NCBI GenBank assembly: GCA_958299035.1
Contig: CATQJL010000001.1
Span: 4,712,399 to 4,776,398, forward strand
DNA: 64,000 bases
Reading direction: 5' to 3'
From: Cylicocyclus nassatus
Taxonomy: Eukaryota > Nematoda > Chromadorea > Rhabditida > Strongylidae
Position 1 is the first letter of the stretch. Each line of letters starts with the position of its first letter. Below the pieces are notes generated by a model that saw only the letters and a program-made list of their open reading frames with translations, searched no databases and was not told the origin of the DNA. Below, one piece after another: positions 1 through 11,213 of this stretch. The translations under genes were made by a program, and so were the position numbers.

Positions 1-684
1 AACTTTTTCTATGGATAATCTGGGCACTATGCTACAAATGTGCTTTGCAGCCTCTCTGTCTTTTCCTGCCTTTAGTTACGAAGTTTCAAAGTACCGTGCT
101 CATGCACGTTTTTGACATCGTTCTGGACGGCGGTAAAGCGGTTTTTTTTTGCGGAAAAAACTGTGGAAGAGGTAGGAGGTAAGCTTCTTAGTCGAAAACA
201 TCTTTAGTTCAAGAATTTCATTTTTTTTCTCCGTGCAAAAATTTGTGTCGAATACGGGAATCGAATTTGCTGGTCTGAAGTATGCCTAAAAATTCAAAAA
301 AAACTTGCAGAATCTCAAACATTATTGAAGGTGTGTATGTGTACAGATGCTGGGCGCACCCATTGGCCTAGAAATTCTGCTTCCGAAACCTCACTGAAGT
401 TCTCACGCAGGTGTTTTTTGAGATTGACATTGGTTTATGCAGGTTACCGCGAGGAATGTGGGCAGGGGAGATTAGGGAAATAGATGGGGGAGGATGGGGG
501 AAGAGGGGGAGGGGGGTCGTACGGATGGGTACCTTCAAGGGGGGGGGGGGTCGTGAATGAGGGTCCCGGATCGCATCAACACGCTTGACCCTGCTTTAAA
601 CGCTGATTTCTAAAATGTTTTATCTGCCAAGCGACTATTTGGAGTTATGATTCAATTATGGGAAGCTTTTCGAATTTCGACCAA
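1..684. other. Window edge, no assignable gene
   Basis: No gene can be assigned. A frame is open on the plus strand from the window edge to about position 182, and a good-looking acceptor (ctttgcag) lies at 43-50, so a truncated exon is possible but unsupported. Poly-purine/G-rich sequence with a run of about 11 G occupies roughly 463-552. Confidence 0.4.
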
Positions 685-1348
685 TATACAGGGAGTCCCA
701 AATAATGTGAACAGTGTTTGATCGTTAATAACTTCGTTGCTTTCACGTGTTTCGCCGGGCTTGAGGCATCATTTTGTAGAGCGAGTTCAACATAGAGTTT
801 ACAGTATGAAGGAAAAATCCGATCTCCCTTCGTTATTTTAGAATTACGGTATGAACTTCTAGCATGTGGATTCATTGTCAAATGTGCCATTTGACAAATT
901 TCTTTTCAAAAAATCTGAAAAATCGTGTACTAGGGTTTTCGCGCACGCTGATTCCACTACACAACTTTTTACGAGTGTTTTCAGCTTTTTTGACGGTATA
1001 ATCATATTTTCGACAAATGCTGGAAATTCATTCATTAAGTTTACTGGGACTTGGAAAGAAGCGTCCTAGCAGAGTGGAAATTTCATATTCGAACTAAGTG
1101 GCTTCCATTACCATGTTTGGTTTTGTTCCGAGGCAGAACATGGCCTTCAGTGGCCAAAAATCCTTGTCAAAGTTCCTACTGTAGTCCTACAGTAATGAAG
1201 AGCGATCGATAATTTGCTCCATACTGTGGATCTAATGTAAGTTGAACTTCGCTCTATAGAATGGTGCCTCAAGCTCGGCGAAAGACATGAAAGCAAGGGA
1301 GTTATCAACCATCAAACAGTGTTCACAGTTTTTGAGCCATCCTGTATA
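685..1348. mobile_element. Tc1/mariner-type non-autonomous element with long inverted arms
   Basis: The ends read TATACAGGGAGTCCC on the left and, reversed, TATACAGGATGGCTC on the right. Both then run into matching arms (GTGAACA(G/C)TGTTTGAT) of about 160 bases. TA lies at both ends, as expected for Tc1/mariner target duplication. The centre (about 850-1190) has no transposase-like reading frame, so this is a deletion derivative. The short ORFs here belong to the element, not to host genes. Confidence 0.7.
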
Positions 1349-1408
1349 TCCTCAAAAGGCAACCTGATGGCTCGGAATTACAGTGGCTATGGTTGTTTTA
1401 CTTGGTAC

Positions 1409-1700
1409 TTCGTACCCTGCAGCTTGCAGGGTACGAAAATGTCCAAAACGGGCTATCCCAGAAGCCCCTAACTTTGAAGTTAGACGCCTGCCGCAAAGGT
1501 TAAGACGCAGAGTCTTGGTGGGACCCTATGTCTTCTGTGTGCGATATGCGCACTCCAGGTAATCGATTCGGTGGGCGTTGTCCTCCGCGTGGCGTGACTC
1601 TTCCAACTTTCGGAGTATCTTTCTCGCTTCCGGCTGCACGGGATGTGCCCGCGACTGGGCTGGGGGGTGTATGTCAGGGGGGCTATTTTTGCGCAACAGT
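1409..1700. repeat. Perfect hairpin joined to a dispersed repeat
   Basis: Bases 1409-1421 and 1425-1437 form a perfect 13-bp stem with a 3-base loop. The right half starts a repeat (GCTTGCAGGGTACGAAAAT) that recurs near 13606-13760. Both copies share a core around AAGACGCAGAGTC followed by TGGGACCCTA. It is non-coding and probably part of a larger palindromic family. Confidence 0.6.
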
Positions 1701-1974
1701 AATCATTCTATAATAAAGAATGGCAAGGTTTTGCACTTACATGTTGACAAGTTACGGACTGAGGCGAGTGATCGCGGAGGGTGCGAAGGGAACAGATTTA
1801 CCAACAAGGCTAGCGTGTTTTCGTAGGGGGTGAGCGTCGTCCCTCCTCGGGGAGTTTTCGAAAAAAATGTGACTACTGAGTGCAAAAATGCTATAGTATG
1901 GGGAGGTGCCGACACTCTCGTAAGGTTGCTAACAGTACCCCTCCCCTCTTTCGCAAGATTGAACCCTGCGCGTA

Positions 1975-2140
1975 TGGCTGAATTCTAACCTTGTTTTGAG
2001 TTTTTGGTATTGGAGCCCCATGCCTGTCTAGCTGTCGACATGCTGTATAGCCTCACGTTCATGTACATGCTGCACTAATCTGCTCACTTCTCATTTTGCT
2101 CTTGAAGTATCCATCTCTTTTTCAATAAAAGACTAAAAGA
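1975..2140 (+). mobile_element. Probable 3' tail of a SINE/LINE-type retroelement
   Basis: The segment ends in a short repeated tail (AATAAAAGACTAAAAGACTA) after a polyadenylation-like AATAAA, as at the 3' end of non-LTR retroelements. No coding sequence is attached. The call rests only on the tail structure. Confidence 0.35.
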
Positions 2141-2144
2141 CTAA

Positions 2145-3255
2145 TGAGGACAGTTTTTTCGTTGTTTCTCGAAATATTGGTTTGTTACTATAGGTCTTTA
2201 AGGAGCTGGTAGGTCTCTACATTTTTTTCTCAAAAACGGTGCGTTGGTGTTCCATAGAGCAGATCTCCCCGCAAGCGGCTCGTAGAGCACGTTTGTAGGG
2301 ATTCTTAGCTCAGTCCTCAAAGCAGTTATTTCTCAAGACACCGGTCTGCGAGAGGTCCTTAGGGCATTCAAATTATAATTAACGGTCGCGGTTTGTAGGC
2401 GACCCGTAGGGCGATTCTTTCTTAAATATGGGTTTGAAGGGGCTGGCAGCCCTTTGTGAAAACATCAGTTTCCTATAAGGCAATAACTTTTTCTTAATCG
2501 GCCTTTTGTTTCAAAATATTGCTTTATGGGTAGGGTAGTTTTTCCTTGAAAAGTTGGTTTAACTGGTTCTTAGAACATTTTTGCGGGTTTGAGAGTTTGT
2601 AGGGCAGTGCTTTTTTGAACGATCGGTCTGTGTGCAGTGCACAAGCACTCTCGAGAAAGGGCGGTCCGTAAGCGGCTCATAGGGCATTTTTTTTAGTATA
2701 ATAGAAGCTAACAGGGCAGTTTTCTGAAATATATTTTTCTGAAAGTTTGTTAATTTGTAGGCAGCCCACAGGGCAGCATTTCCCCAATAAGGGTCTGTAA
2801 GCGGCCTCTGAGGTAGATTCTTTTGATAATTGATTATAGTTCTGCAGGGTCCCAAAAGGTAGTTTTTTCTTGAAATAACGTCTAAACCAGTTAACCGTTA
2901 TAGACGTAATTTTGGTTGTTGAAATATTGGTTTAGAGGGAGACCTTTCATGGCAGTTTTGTGCCAAAATATTGTTTATAAGTCTCGAAGGATATGGCCAA
3001 AATAACATTCTGTAGACGGCTTTTTAGGGGAGTTTTCCTTCTTAAAATGCTGGTTAGGAGACTTATATAGTTGTTTTTTCGAATATTGGCTGATAAGCAA
3101 ATCACACTTTTCCCTTCTTATAAAGTGTCATTAATATCGGTCTGTGGGCGGCTCGTAGGGCAGTCTCTTTCTTCTGTAGGAAGGTTCCCATGTATATCAC
3201 TCTATAGGCGGTTTGTGGAGCGTTCTTTACAAAAAAGATCTGTAAATGGCTGAGG
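2145..3255. repeat. Degenerate tandem array of about 40-70 bp units
   Basis: The stretch is built from diverged repeats of a unit resembling GGTCTGTAAGCGGCTCATAG followed by GGCAGTTTTTT and TTGAAATATTGGTTTG. Clear units occur near 2270, 2330, 2390, 2560, 2655, 2755, 2795 and 3140. Unit length varies and copies are perhaps 60-80% alike by eye. ORFs in it on either strand carry the repeat unit and are not genes. Confidence 0.7.
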
Positions 3256-4045
3256 GAATGAGAAAACAAGAGAATTGATTTTGGTAAATTTTCTGAGAAC
3301 TAAGGTATTTTTTGAGTGAGTCTTTTGTACGCATCCGTTTTGAGGTTGACTACTTCGAGGTGACTTTAAATGGAGATTGTCAAGAAAATTTAGCCAAGAT
3401 GATTTATAGATGGGAGTCAGAAGTTCAGAATTCGCAAGATGTCATGATAAGATAGCGCTAGCAAATCTTATGATCATGGTCTATCATGGGTTTTCATTTG
3501 AAAAGAAGACCTTATCATAATTCGATTGTCGTCATAATTCATATAATGTCAGCTGAAGGGCTCATTAAAAGTCACCTTATAAAAGGCATGATGAGGGGAA
3601 ATCTTATATTAGGAATGAATCTGTGGAGAGCTTTCCGTGGGAGGGCGTAATATTTAAATGTCAACTTTGTGTTCTCAAATCCTCGTACGGTTGTGATAGG
3701 ACTTTCGATATAGAATGATCTGTAGAATCTCGGCGTTTGCGACACTCCCTCATTAACTGGGTTTTCACAGGTAGCTCCAAGAAAAGGTATAAAATGTGGA
3801 GAGATTCGGGTCACAGCTAGGCAGCTAATAAATTGCTTGCCCCTGCCAAACTGTGAGCGGCCCATAGGGTCGCTAGTATCCTTAAAACCCCAACTTAGTC
3901 CGGACACTGCTTTTAAGTTCTGAGCATTCCCTGCTTAGCTAAAACTCAGATTATGGAGAGTGTCAAATTCTGTGTCTAGAGACTTGAAACCGCTTTGCAC
4001 GCATTGTCTAAAAGGTTTGAACTTGTTTTACCAAGTAGTAAATAA
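3256..4045. other. Unassigned stretch
   Basis: No recognised gene or repeat. A 111-codon frame with a true ATG runs on the minus strand (3907-3572), but it matches nothing I know and has no flanking splice or polyadenylation signal. An ORF of this length is expected by chance in this much sequence. Confidence 0.4.
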
Positions 4046-4065
4046 TCTTATATATAAAGCTGAAT

Positions 4066-4134
4066 GTCTGTTTGTCTGTCTGTATGTCTGTATGTCTGTC
4101 TGTCTGTCTGTATGTCTGTATGTCTGTACGTATG
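4066..4134 (+). repeat. TGTC/TGTA microsatellite
   Basis: Imperfect TGTC(TGTA) tetranucleotide repeat just inside the 5' end of the Helitron. The smaller Helitron copy has a much shorter version at the same place, so the array is an internal part of the element. It creates false reading frames. Confidence 0.9.
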
Positions 4135-4655
4135 TCCCGAATAGAAAATTCCATTTCTGAACCGATCCGGACCAAACTTGGCACACATACACTTCGGGCC
4201 TCGGCGGGTCATAGGCTACTTTTCGTCATTGATCGATATCGATTTTATCGATTTTTATCGATTTTTTGCAGAGTTCACCTACGGGGCTGGGAGTTGGCAC
4301 AGGGGGGTAATCGAGCATGGGGATTCCGAATACAATATTAGTTTTCAGGATTATCGATTACTTTTATCGATTTCATCGATTTTTTTGCAAAGTCCTACGG
4401 GGCTGGGAGTTTGCACAGTGGGGTAATCGAGCATGCTGATTACGATTACAATATTAGTTTTCAAAATCGTCCATTATTTTTATCGATTTTATCAATTTTT
4501 TTTCCAAATTTGAGCTAGGGGGCTGGGATTTGGCACAGGAAGGTAATCGAGCATGCTGATTACGAGTTCGATATTAGTTTGGCGCTATTCGGCTATTCGG
4601 ACCCCAAAATTTTTTTGTGGTATAGCTTGCTCAAACTTCGTGTATAAGGGTTATC

Positions 4656-4872
4656 TTAAGGGCCGGGCATACTTCACGCGATTTCAGTCGCTACGCGATT
4701 CGGCAATACTCCAGCTGTCCATAACTCATTGTAAGCCCTTTATAAATGTACAGAAGATAGGGCATTTCATCACTTTACGTAAGTTATACACACTATGCAT
4801 ATGCAGTTTGCTAATGTTGGATCCGATGACTTCTGGCGAATTGCTAAATCGCGTGAAGTATGCCTGGCCCTT
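4656..4872. mobile_element. Palindromic MITE, family 'GGGCCGGGCATACTTCACGC'
   Basis: The left end TTAAGGGCCGGGCATACTTC and the right end (reversed AAAGGGCCAGGCATACTTC) enclose about 215 bp, and the arms continue with CGCGATTT. It is nested inside the Helitron. Other copies in this window: 12956-13190, 20031-20264 and 53942-54174. It has no coding capacity. Confidence 0.75.
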
Positions 4873-5402
4873 TACATGCTGATTACAGATATCACACTTT
4901 CTCCGCAGAACGTCCCGTGTGGTTACGATAGGTGTACAGTAGGAGGTCAAAATCGTGAGTTCGGCTGGAGCTCGGTCCATATGGCTTATTCGACATGCTA
5001 ATTATGAATATCATCTCTCTCTGCATATTGGGACCTTTTCCTAGAGTTGTGGTGGTTATATGGCATGGGGTCGAAAGCATGGATTTGCTTTAACCTTCGT
5101 CTCATTTAGCGCGCTGAACATGAATATTATACTGATTTCGCAGGATAGTGCATTTTCTTAGGTTACGGTGGGTGTAGATGGGTCGAAGTTCCAGATTTGC
5201 TCAAAACCTTACCTGCCTGTAACGGTTCACAAGTATATCGCTTATGAATATGATGCTTGCTCGCTGTCATAACGCAATAGTGAAGTTATGGTGAGTTGCA
5301 GGGTATGAATGGACATTTTTTCGCTTTCGGGCCAGTTTAAATCCCAGATATTCAAGAGATGGGGAAACGGTCGTTTTGCATAGCGGTCACCAGCGCCATC
5401 CT

Positions 5403-5628
5403 GATAACCTGTCCCAACGCGTAACGCACGCGGCAAATCTCCCTCCCCCTGTTTTTGCTTAGGCAAAAGCTGCCGAAGAGTGTATCGCGCGCGGCAGTGG
5501 TCCTATAAGGAAATTGATAACTTGTTCCAACGCGTAACGCACGCGGCAAATCTCCCTCCCCCTGTTTTTGCTTAGGCAAAAGCCGCCGAAGGGTGTCTCG
5601 CGTGCGGCAGTGGTCCTATAAGGGAAAG
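5403..5628. repeat. 113-bp tandem duplication
   Basis: Two adjacent copies (about 5403-5515 and 5516-5628) both run from GATAAC(C/T)TGT(C/T)CCAACGCGTAACG to TGGTCCTATAAGG with only a few differences. The duplication lies inside the Helitron and gives two near-identical minus-strand frames, which are not genes. Confidence 0.85.
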
Positions 5629-6377
5629 CATTACGGTCGTGGGAAACTTTTATACCACACGAATTGCCTTTATCGTGGGGATTGAGCACGATATTCTTGA
5701 AACAGCACTTTAGGTAATTTTCTGCCAAGGTTTCAGTCAGTTTCATGATTTTTACCCGTTGCCATCTACCTACCGTAACTCTGCGAAAAGGTCTCAAAAC
5801 GCAACGGAGTGTTTTAGACGTGGTCAGAAGGTCGAATCTCTCTAGACCGAGTTCCAGCCAAAACTGAGATTTCGCCCCTCTGCAGTATACCTACCATAAC
5901 TTAGTGAAATCGCCTTAAAATGCTGAAGAAGTATGATATTCGTGATCAGCATGTCAATTAGCCCCCCTCAAAGTTTCAGCGAAATCCATGATTTTAGCTT
6001 CTTATGTGTACCCAACGTAAACCCAGAAAATGGCGCTATATCGCGCGAAATGACTACGATATTTGTCATCAGCGGCTTTAATAATCCCCATGTACCGACT
6101 TTGAGCAAGATCCATCACAAAAACATTTGGGGCCGGATAGCCGAATAGCGCCTTCTTAGAATTATCCTTACTTTTACCGGATTTATTGCTTTTTTTGCAA
6201 AGTTCGAGCTACAGGGCTGGGGTTGTTGAGGGAGGTAGGTGGGCATGCTAATTACTAACACAGCGGGAATAGGGAATTGCATGTAGAAGTGGGCACAATG
6301 AAAGGTTTCACAGGGATAGGGGTAAGACCTTAATCATAGCATTGACAGGGCCGGACGGAGCTGGGTAAGCCAGCTAG

Positions 6378-7846
6378 TGTCAAATAAGATAGATTACAAG
6401 TAAACCTACAACCACTGTTTGTTTGCATATTGTTTGCGTGTCGCTTTGCATGTGCAAAGAGTTCCGATGTTCTAGTCAGAGAACGCATGATAGCCACTCA
6501 GCAGCCTGTGGATCCTTATAAAGTGCTTGGCTGATTTATATTCATACGTAAAATCAAGCACCTTCCAGCATGCGCACAGTTCGAGCGCTGTGTTGGAATG
6601 TTCCAGAACTTACGGTTAAGTATGGACCGGCCTTAGACAGCGGTGCCTAGGTTTATTTCCATGATTCTCTCATTTTGAAGAGTTCTGATAAGTTTGGGGG
6701 AAAGGAATGACCATAAATGAACGCTCTGAAACTAGTCATCTGTGGAGTCTTTGGAGACCTGATAATCCTTAATCTTGTTACTAAGCAAAGGTCTATTGCT
6801 GGCTTTTTCTTCGTCAAGATGACATCTGCAGAACACACTACCAGTGAACTGATGAAAAGTCTACGCAAATCTATTGCAAACTGAAGCCAGATTGCGATCA
6901 CGAAATCTTACATCGCTTAATCGTGTACGCTCTGACTCAGTACTTTCAAGTATACACACATAATGAAAACAAACTTCTTCTGGTACTGTCCATCCATACT
7001 ATATTAAATGAAATGTGTATGAACGGATCGAAACGTCACAGTGCTGTTGAGAGAACTATAGACAAAAAACTATTGAAAAGATATGCTGTACTATCTTTGT
7101 GAACTCGTACCCCAGAACCAAAGAGACAAGATCCTATATAGTATGTATGCAACCCAATTTACGTGGAATGCCATACTATGGAAGACCAAGTAGACTTTTG
7201 GCCACCTGGTCATATTGCGTTAGCATAAGGAAATCTTTCCAAGTAAACGATGTTTGGCATGCTTCGACCGCGATAAGATGCGCGACGGCAAATTGGCAGT
7301 GGGTCATGGGGCGCGTTTTTCGCAGACATGTTTAAATTTAGGTATGGTCGCTCGTCAGTATGCGATGTCATGTATTCATGATCTTGCTGGCGGACTTATA
7401 ACATCTGTGTAGAATCTCCTAACTAGTACTGATACATGAGTGGGTGAAGAAACTACGAACTTTGTGAAATCCATTTTTTACATACAGCATGCTACTGCAA
7501 TAACTCAATACTGTGGGAGTGCGCATCCTTACTTGTGAGTATCAGTAACGCAGGCGCCGCGCGCGGGAGGCTGGAAGTAACTTCCCCGCGGAACTCGACC
7601 GGCATAGTTCGCAAGGCATAGTTCTCCATCCTTGGTTGATGTTGTCAGACTATCTCTACATAACCTCTATATTAGTTTCTACGACCTACTTGAAATTCGG
7701 TCATAGAACTAGTAAAAGTAATGCTTTGAGGACAAGTAAAGCGCATACTACCAAGTGGTCATTTGGAAAGCGACACGTTGTTTGGTGGCAAAGGTATCCA
7801 CGGCAAGGTTCTTGAAATGGGAAGAAGAATAGGACTTACGATACTA
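6378..7846. other. Intergenic, with one short unassigned ORF
   Basis: A 55-codon plus-strand ORF (6717-6884) starts with a hydrophobic stretch (MNALKLVICGVFGDLIILNL), but without splice or homology support it is not called a gene. Bases 6545-6612 resemble half of the AGGCTGCGTTCATACTG-type MITE found elsewhere. A long plus-strand frame without ATG spans about 7536-7806. Nothing else is recognisable. Confidence 0.4.
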
Positions 7847-8307
7847 ACAAGGGAAGCGTCTTAGTTGAAGTGGTCTTTCCGCATGGCACCTACATCACTT
7901 TGTAGAGTATTGAACGATGATTCCAAATCCGTCTTCCATATCTGCCAAGCGCCTCTGAAGGCCGAGTTATGGGCATTTTTTAAGTCGAAAAACTGAATGC
8001 ACAGCTGGAACAAAATCGTTCAAGATTGCTCAAATGGTTAGGTGTTCATTATCGGAGCACTTCTCTTAATGAATACCTTCTGTCAATACTCTTATACTCA
8101 ACAGTGCTATATTTGAGCGCAGGAAATATTGTAATTACTGTTTTTAAATAAATTCTGCGTTCATTTTTCGCTCCAAAAACACTCATGACTCGGCGCCCCA
8201 CTGGCGCTTGGCAGATACCGAAAACAGATTTGGAATCAGCGTTTAATGCTCTTCAATGTGGTAGAGGATTCATTTGGAAAGGCCACTTCGAAGGACGCTT
8301 CCTTTGT
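7847..8307. mobile_element. Foldback element 1 (ACAAGG-terminated family)
   Basis: The left arm (ACAAGGGAAGCGTC, then TGAAGTGGTC, then GATTCCAAATCCGTC) and the right arm are reverse complements over about 130 bases. An AT-richer spacer with no coding sequence lies between them. Four further foldbacks (14566, 40812, 47052, 50181) share the ACAAGG terminus, a GAAGTGGC-like block and a block like CGCTGATTCCAAATCTG. Confidence 0.7.
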
Positions 8308-8353
8308 AAATGTAATATTAGCTAACGATACCAAATGTAATATTAGTAGTCTA

Positions 8354-8702
8354 TCTTATATATAAAGCTGAATGTCTGTTTGTTTGTCTGTACGTATGTT
8401 CCGAATAGAAAATTCCATTTCTAAACCGATCCGGACCAAACTTTGCACACATACACTTCGGGGCCGGGCGGGTGTCATAGGCTACTTTTCGTCATCGATC
8501 GATATCGACTTTATCGATTTTTTTGCACATTTGAGCTACGGGGCTGGGAGTTGGCACACGGTGTAATCGAGCATGCTGATTACTAACAGTGGTAGTGAAT
8601 TGGCATGTAGACGTGGCACAGAGGAAGGTTGTACAGGGATAGGGATGAGAACTTTATTATAGCGTTTTGACAGGGCCGGACGGAGCCGGGTAAGCCAGCT
8701 AC
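8354..8702 (+). mobile_element. Short Helitron derivative
   Basis: It begins TCTTATATATAAAGCTGAAT after an A and ends GGGTAAGCCAGCTAC before a T. It is collinear with the first 200 or so and last 130 or so bases of the 2.3-kb Helitron. The terminal CTAG has mutated to CTAC and the hairpin stem has one change, consistent with an old non-autonomous copy. Confidence 0.8.
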
Positions 8703-8936
8703 TGATCTATAAATTCGGACGAGTTTTTTTCTGTACTGCTTCTCCTGCAGGCTACTGTAACGCCACGTCGCGACATTTTCTAGCTGCGACCCACAAGCGA
8801 CGAGCCTCCCCCCCCCTACTGCAGTACTCCGAAATGGATGAATGCTTTAGAATTCTGAACCGGCAGGGACAGTATATCAAACCAATATGAGGAACTCTGA
8901 ACAATGAATGGCTTTCCTTTCCACATAAACACTTAG

Positions 8937-9152
8937 ACACGGCTGTCTGATAGCACCATTCGTGTAAAATTGGAAGGAAAGTTCCAAAAACAGTTCCAAA
9001 AACATCTTGCTAACTCAGCACTTCTGACAGCACTGAAAGGAGCTGTTGTTCGCAACATGTTCCGAACTGCCTTGCATTTACGCATGGATAAGCAAAAAGG
9101 TTTACTCTTAGTTTTAAATTCAAATCAGTGGCTCACGACTTGCGCGCAATAA
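8937..9152 (+). CDS. Possible exon, unrecognised protein
   Basis: After an acceptor-like CACATAAACACTTAG the frame stays open for 71 codons, to TAA at 9150. Its composition is protein-like and rich in charged and Leu/Ala residues (KLEGKFQKQF, then LKGAVVRNMF). No partner exon with matching phase was found upstream; a short frame at about 8825-8888 also looks coding but ends in a stop. I do not recognise the family. It may be an exon, a decayed gene piece, or chance. Confidence 0.25.
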   Translation, partial: TRLSDSTIRVKLEGKFQKQFQKHLANSALLTALKGAVVRNMFRTALHLRMDKQKGLLLVLNSNQWLTTCAQ

Positions 9153-10975
9153 TGGCTACATGGTACAACCTATCATTCACTATAATCTCTCGAAGTTTGT
9201 TAGGAAAAGTAGTGTCCATTTTTGAGGCATTCAGCTTAGCAAAAAGATTTGTTGTGCGAGCGAACTTCAAGATGAAGTCGTAGTGATAAACATTTTGAAT
9301 GCAACTTTAAAAAGAAGTTCATAAGAAATAAACTGTCTGACGTTGAGTGTTTTTCGGAAAACTGCATTATCTGCCCATAAGGGACAATAGGCGGTTGCGT
9401 GAAGATAGGGGGTGTACCTAGAGTGTTCGAGTTGTGGCGCATCATATATATAGAAGAAAAATAAATACTGAGGGTAAGGAGGGCCCGGCACGCGTTGGTT
9501 TGGAGCAATTTTGAAAAAAGTCCCCCATGACTACGAGAAATACGAAGTCCTATTTGGCGTAAAAGTCAGTAGGGAAACCCTTATTTGATTTAACAATAAA
9601 CGAAGCGAAAAAAGCGCATTTTGAAGTATCTAATACAACAAAAAAGCAAAAAAACAACATTTTGAATTGATGAAAGGTTCCGTGTCATATTGAGCGTGGT
9701 GCCATTTTAGTGTTCAGAATGTTGAAAGCTTCTTAGGTCAACCAAACCTGTGGCCTCAACAATGTGGCGATGCATTTCTCGCCACGTTGTTTAGAGGAAA
9801 CAGCATGTGATTGGAGCGCAATATCTATCAGTGCGTGGTCACACTACTTTTGGCTCAAAAAAAGAAATGTTTGATTCGCTCTTTTCGTTAGATGGTAGAT
9901 TTTTGGGCGCTTTAATTCAAATCAAAAAGGTCCAAAACTTATGTGAACTTTCCGATATTTATACTCCGAACCAACCCAGTTGGTTTGGTGTTGCTCTAGA
10001 AACCAACAAATTCGGGAACAGGTATTAGGACACAAAAGTTCTTTGAACTTCTTACATAATATAGTTTGGAGCAATATTGTATACACACAGTGCAAATTTG
10101 GTGTCTCATGATCATTTGTGCGCTGTAAACAAGCCATTTGTTTGAGTCTCGCGTTTGATATTCGCGCGATGGCGAAATAACATGTTCAACTCGTAAAACC
10201 TGACATGTTTGTCGTTTTTTGGCTCTCCGCCCAGAACCTTACAGAAACGATATCCTTGATGCTTCTAACCCCAAAAACGAAATCCAGTTTGACCCTATAC
10301 CATCGGTGCCGGGCCCTGGGTAAGAATCAAGAAGCATTTGACGAATAAAAGGCGAGCGAATGCATCATCACCATCGGGAGGACAATAGAAACACGTGGCG
10401 TGAATGTGATGTAAAAGACACAATTCTATCATACGAGGCAGAAATTGTAGCAGGAAAAGTGAGGCAGCCATGGATCTGCTAGGAATCCAAGCATAAATAA
10501 CAAAAACGATTGCTTGTCAATAACTCTTGCGATCAACAGCGGTGTACCAAGGGCCAATCCCTACTGTCCCTACTCAGCGTGAGTCTCGGTACGTTGCGCG
10601 GGACGAAATCGAGGCCCACTGATTTTTGAGGATGGCGTTCGGCGGTTTTATCTCTCGCGTAGGAGACTGCAGTCTACCTCACACCTCCGAAGACGAGACG
10701 GTGTAGAACCATAAGGTAAATAAATGATACCACCGTTCTAATCCGGGTTTGGCACAATACTACACAGCACCGATGCATCAAGCTCAGGTTCAAAAAAGAG
10801 AGTGCTTATTATTAGAACTTATTATTTGATGTGGTCAGTGTATGCCACATTCAAACAACCAACAAAAACGCTTAGAACATAATAAATAAAATAAATAACA
10901 ACGAAAACGAATACCTACTTAGTAAATCGGCTCGAGTCCAGCAAAGTCGTTTGTTTATTCAAGATGCCTACTACA
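9153..10975. other. Intergenic, dispersed repeat pieces
   Basis: About 9795-9860 is similar to 53312-53375 (GGAGCGC(A/G)ATATCTATCA), so it belongs to a dispersed repeat. Poly-A-rich sequence lies near 9620-9660. I see no supported gene and no convincing RNA gene. Confidence 0.4.
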
Positions 10976-11213
10976 TGGAGTCCTTCATTGTTATCGACCA
11001 AGATTTGTTCGAATATTCGAAATTATCATTTCAAAATATTCGTGTATTCGATTTTTTCCTGAATATATTTGATTATACGAAATTTTTCCGTTTCGATATT
11101 CGATTACTCGACAATTTCTAAACTGCGAAAATAATCGATATTCGACTATCTGGAGTTTTTGATTTCTGAAAATATTCGAAATTCGATTGGTCGATATATG
11201 TGATTTTCAAGTA
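10976..11213. repeat. AT-rich TTCGAATATTCG-type repeat, interrupted by a mariner
   Basis: Short irregular repeats of ATTCGAA/TATTCGA continue on the other side of the mariner (12132-12180), so the mariner inserted into an existing low-complexity tract. The sequence is non-coding. Confidence 0.6.

Larger units (their letters stand above)
4046..6377 (+). mobile_element. Helitron-type element, 2.3 kb, non-autonomous
   Basis: It starts with TC (TCTTATATATAAAGCTGAAT) directly after an A and ends with CTAG directly before a T, the Helitron A^T insertion pattern. The 3' terminus has a hairpin (AGCTGG, loop GTAAG, CCAGCT) just upstream of CTAG. The 349-bp element at 8354-8702 shares both termini, which independently fixes the boundaries. 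No Rep/helicase frame is present. The interior holds a TGTC microsatellite, repeated blocks with CGAGCATGCTGATTAC, a nested palindromic MITE, a 113-bp tandem duplication and several diverged units of about 100 bp with GTTACGGTAGG. Confidence 0.8.

Noticed and set aside
3960..4160. ORFs built on the TGTC microsatellite
   Set aside because: Low-complexity CLSVCLYV repeats inside a Helitron.
5242..5797. Overlapping minus-strand ORFs of 74-112 codons sharing identical segments
   Set aside because: They arise from the 113-bp tandem duplication inside the Helitron.
7536..7806. Open plus-strand frame after a CAG, preceded by a GTGAGT
   Set aside because: The putative intron would be far too short and no protein motif is visible.
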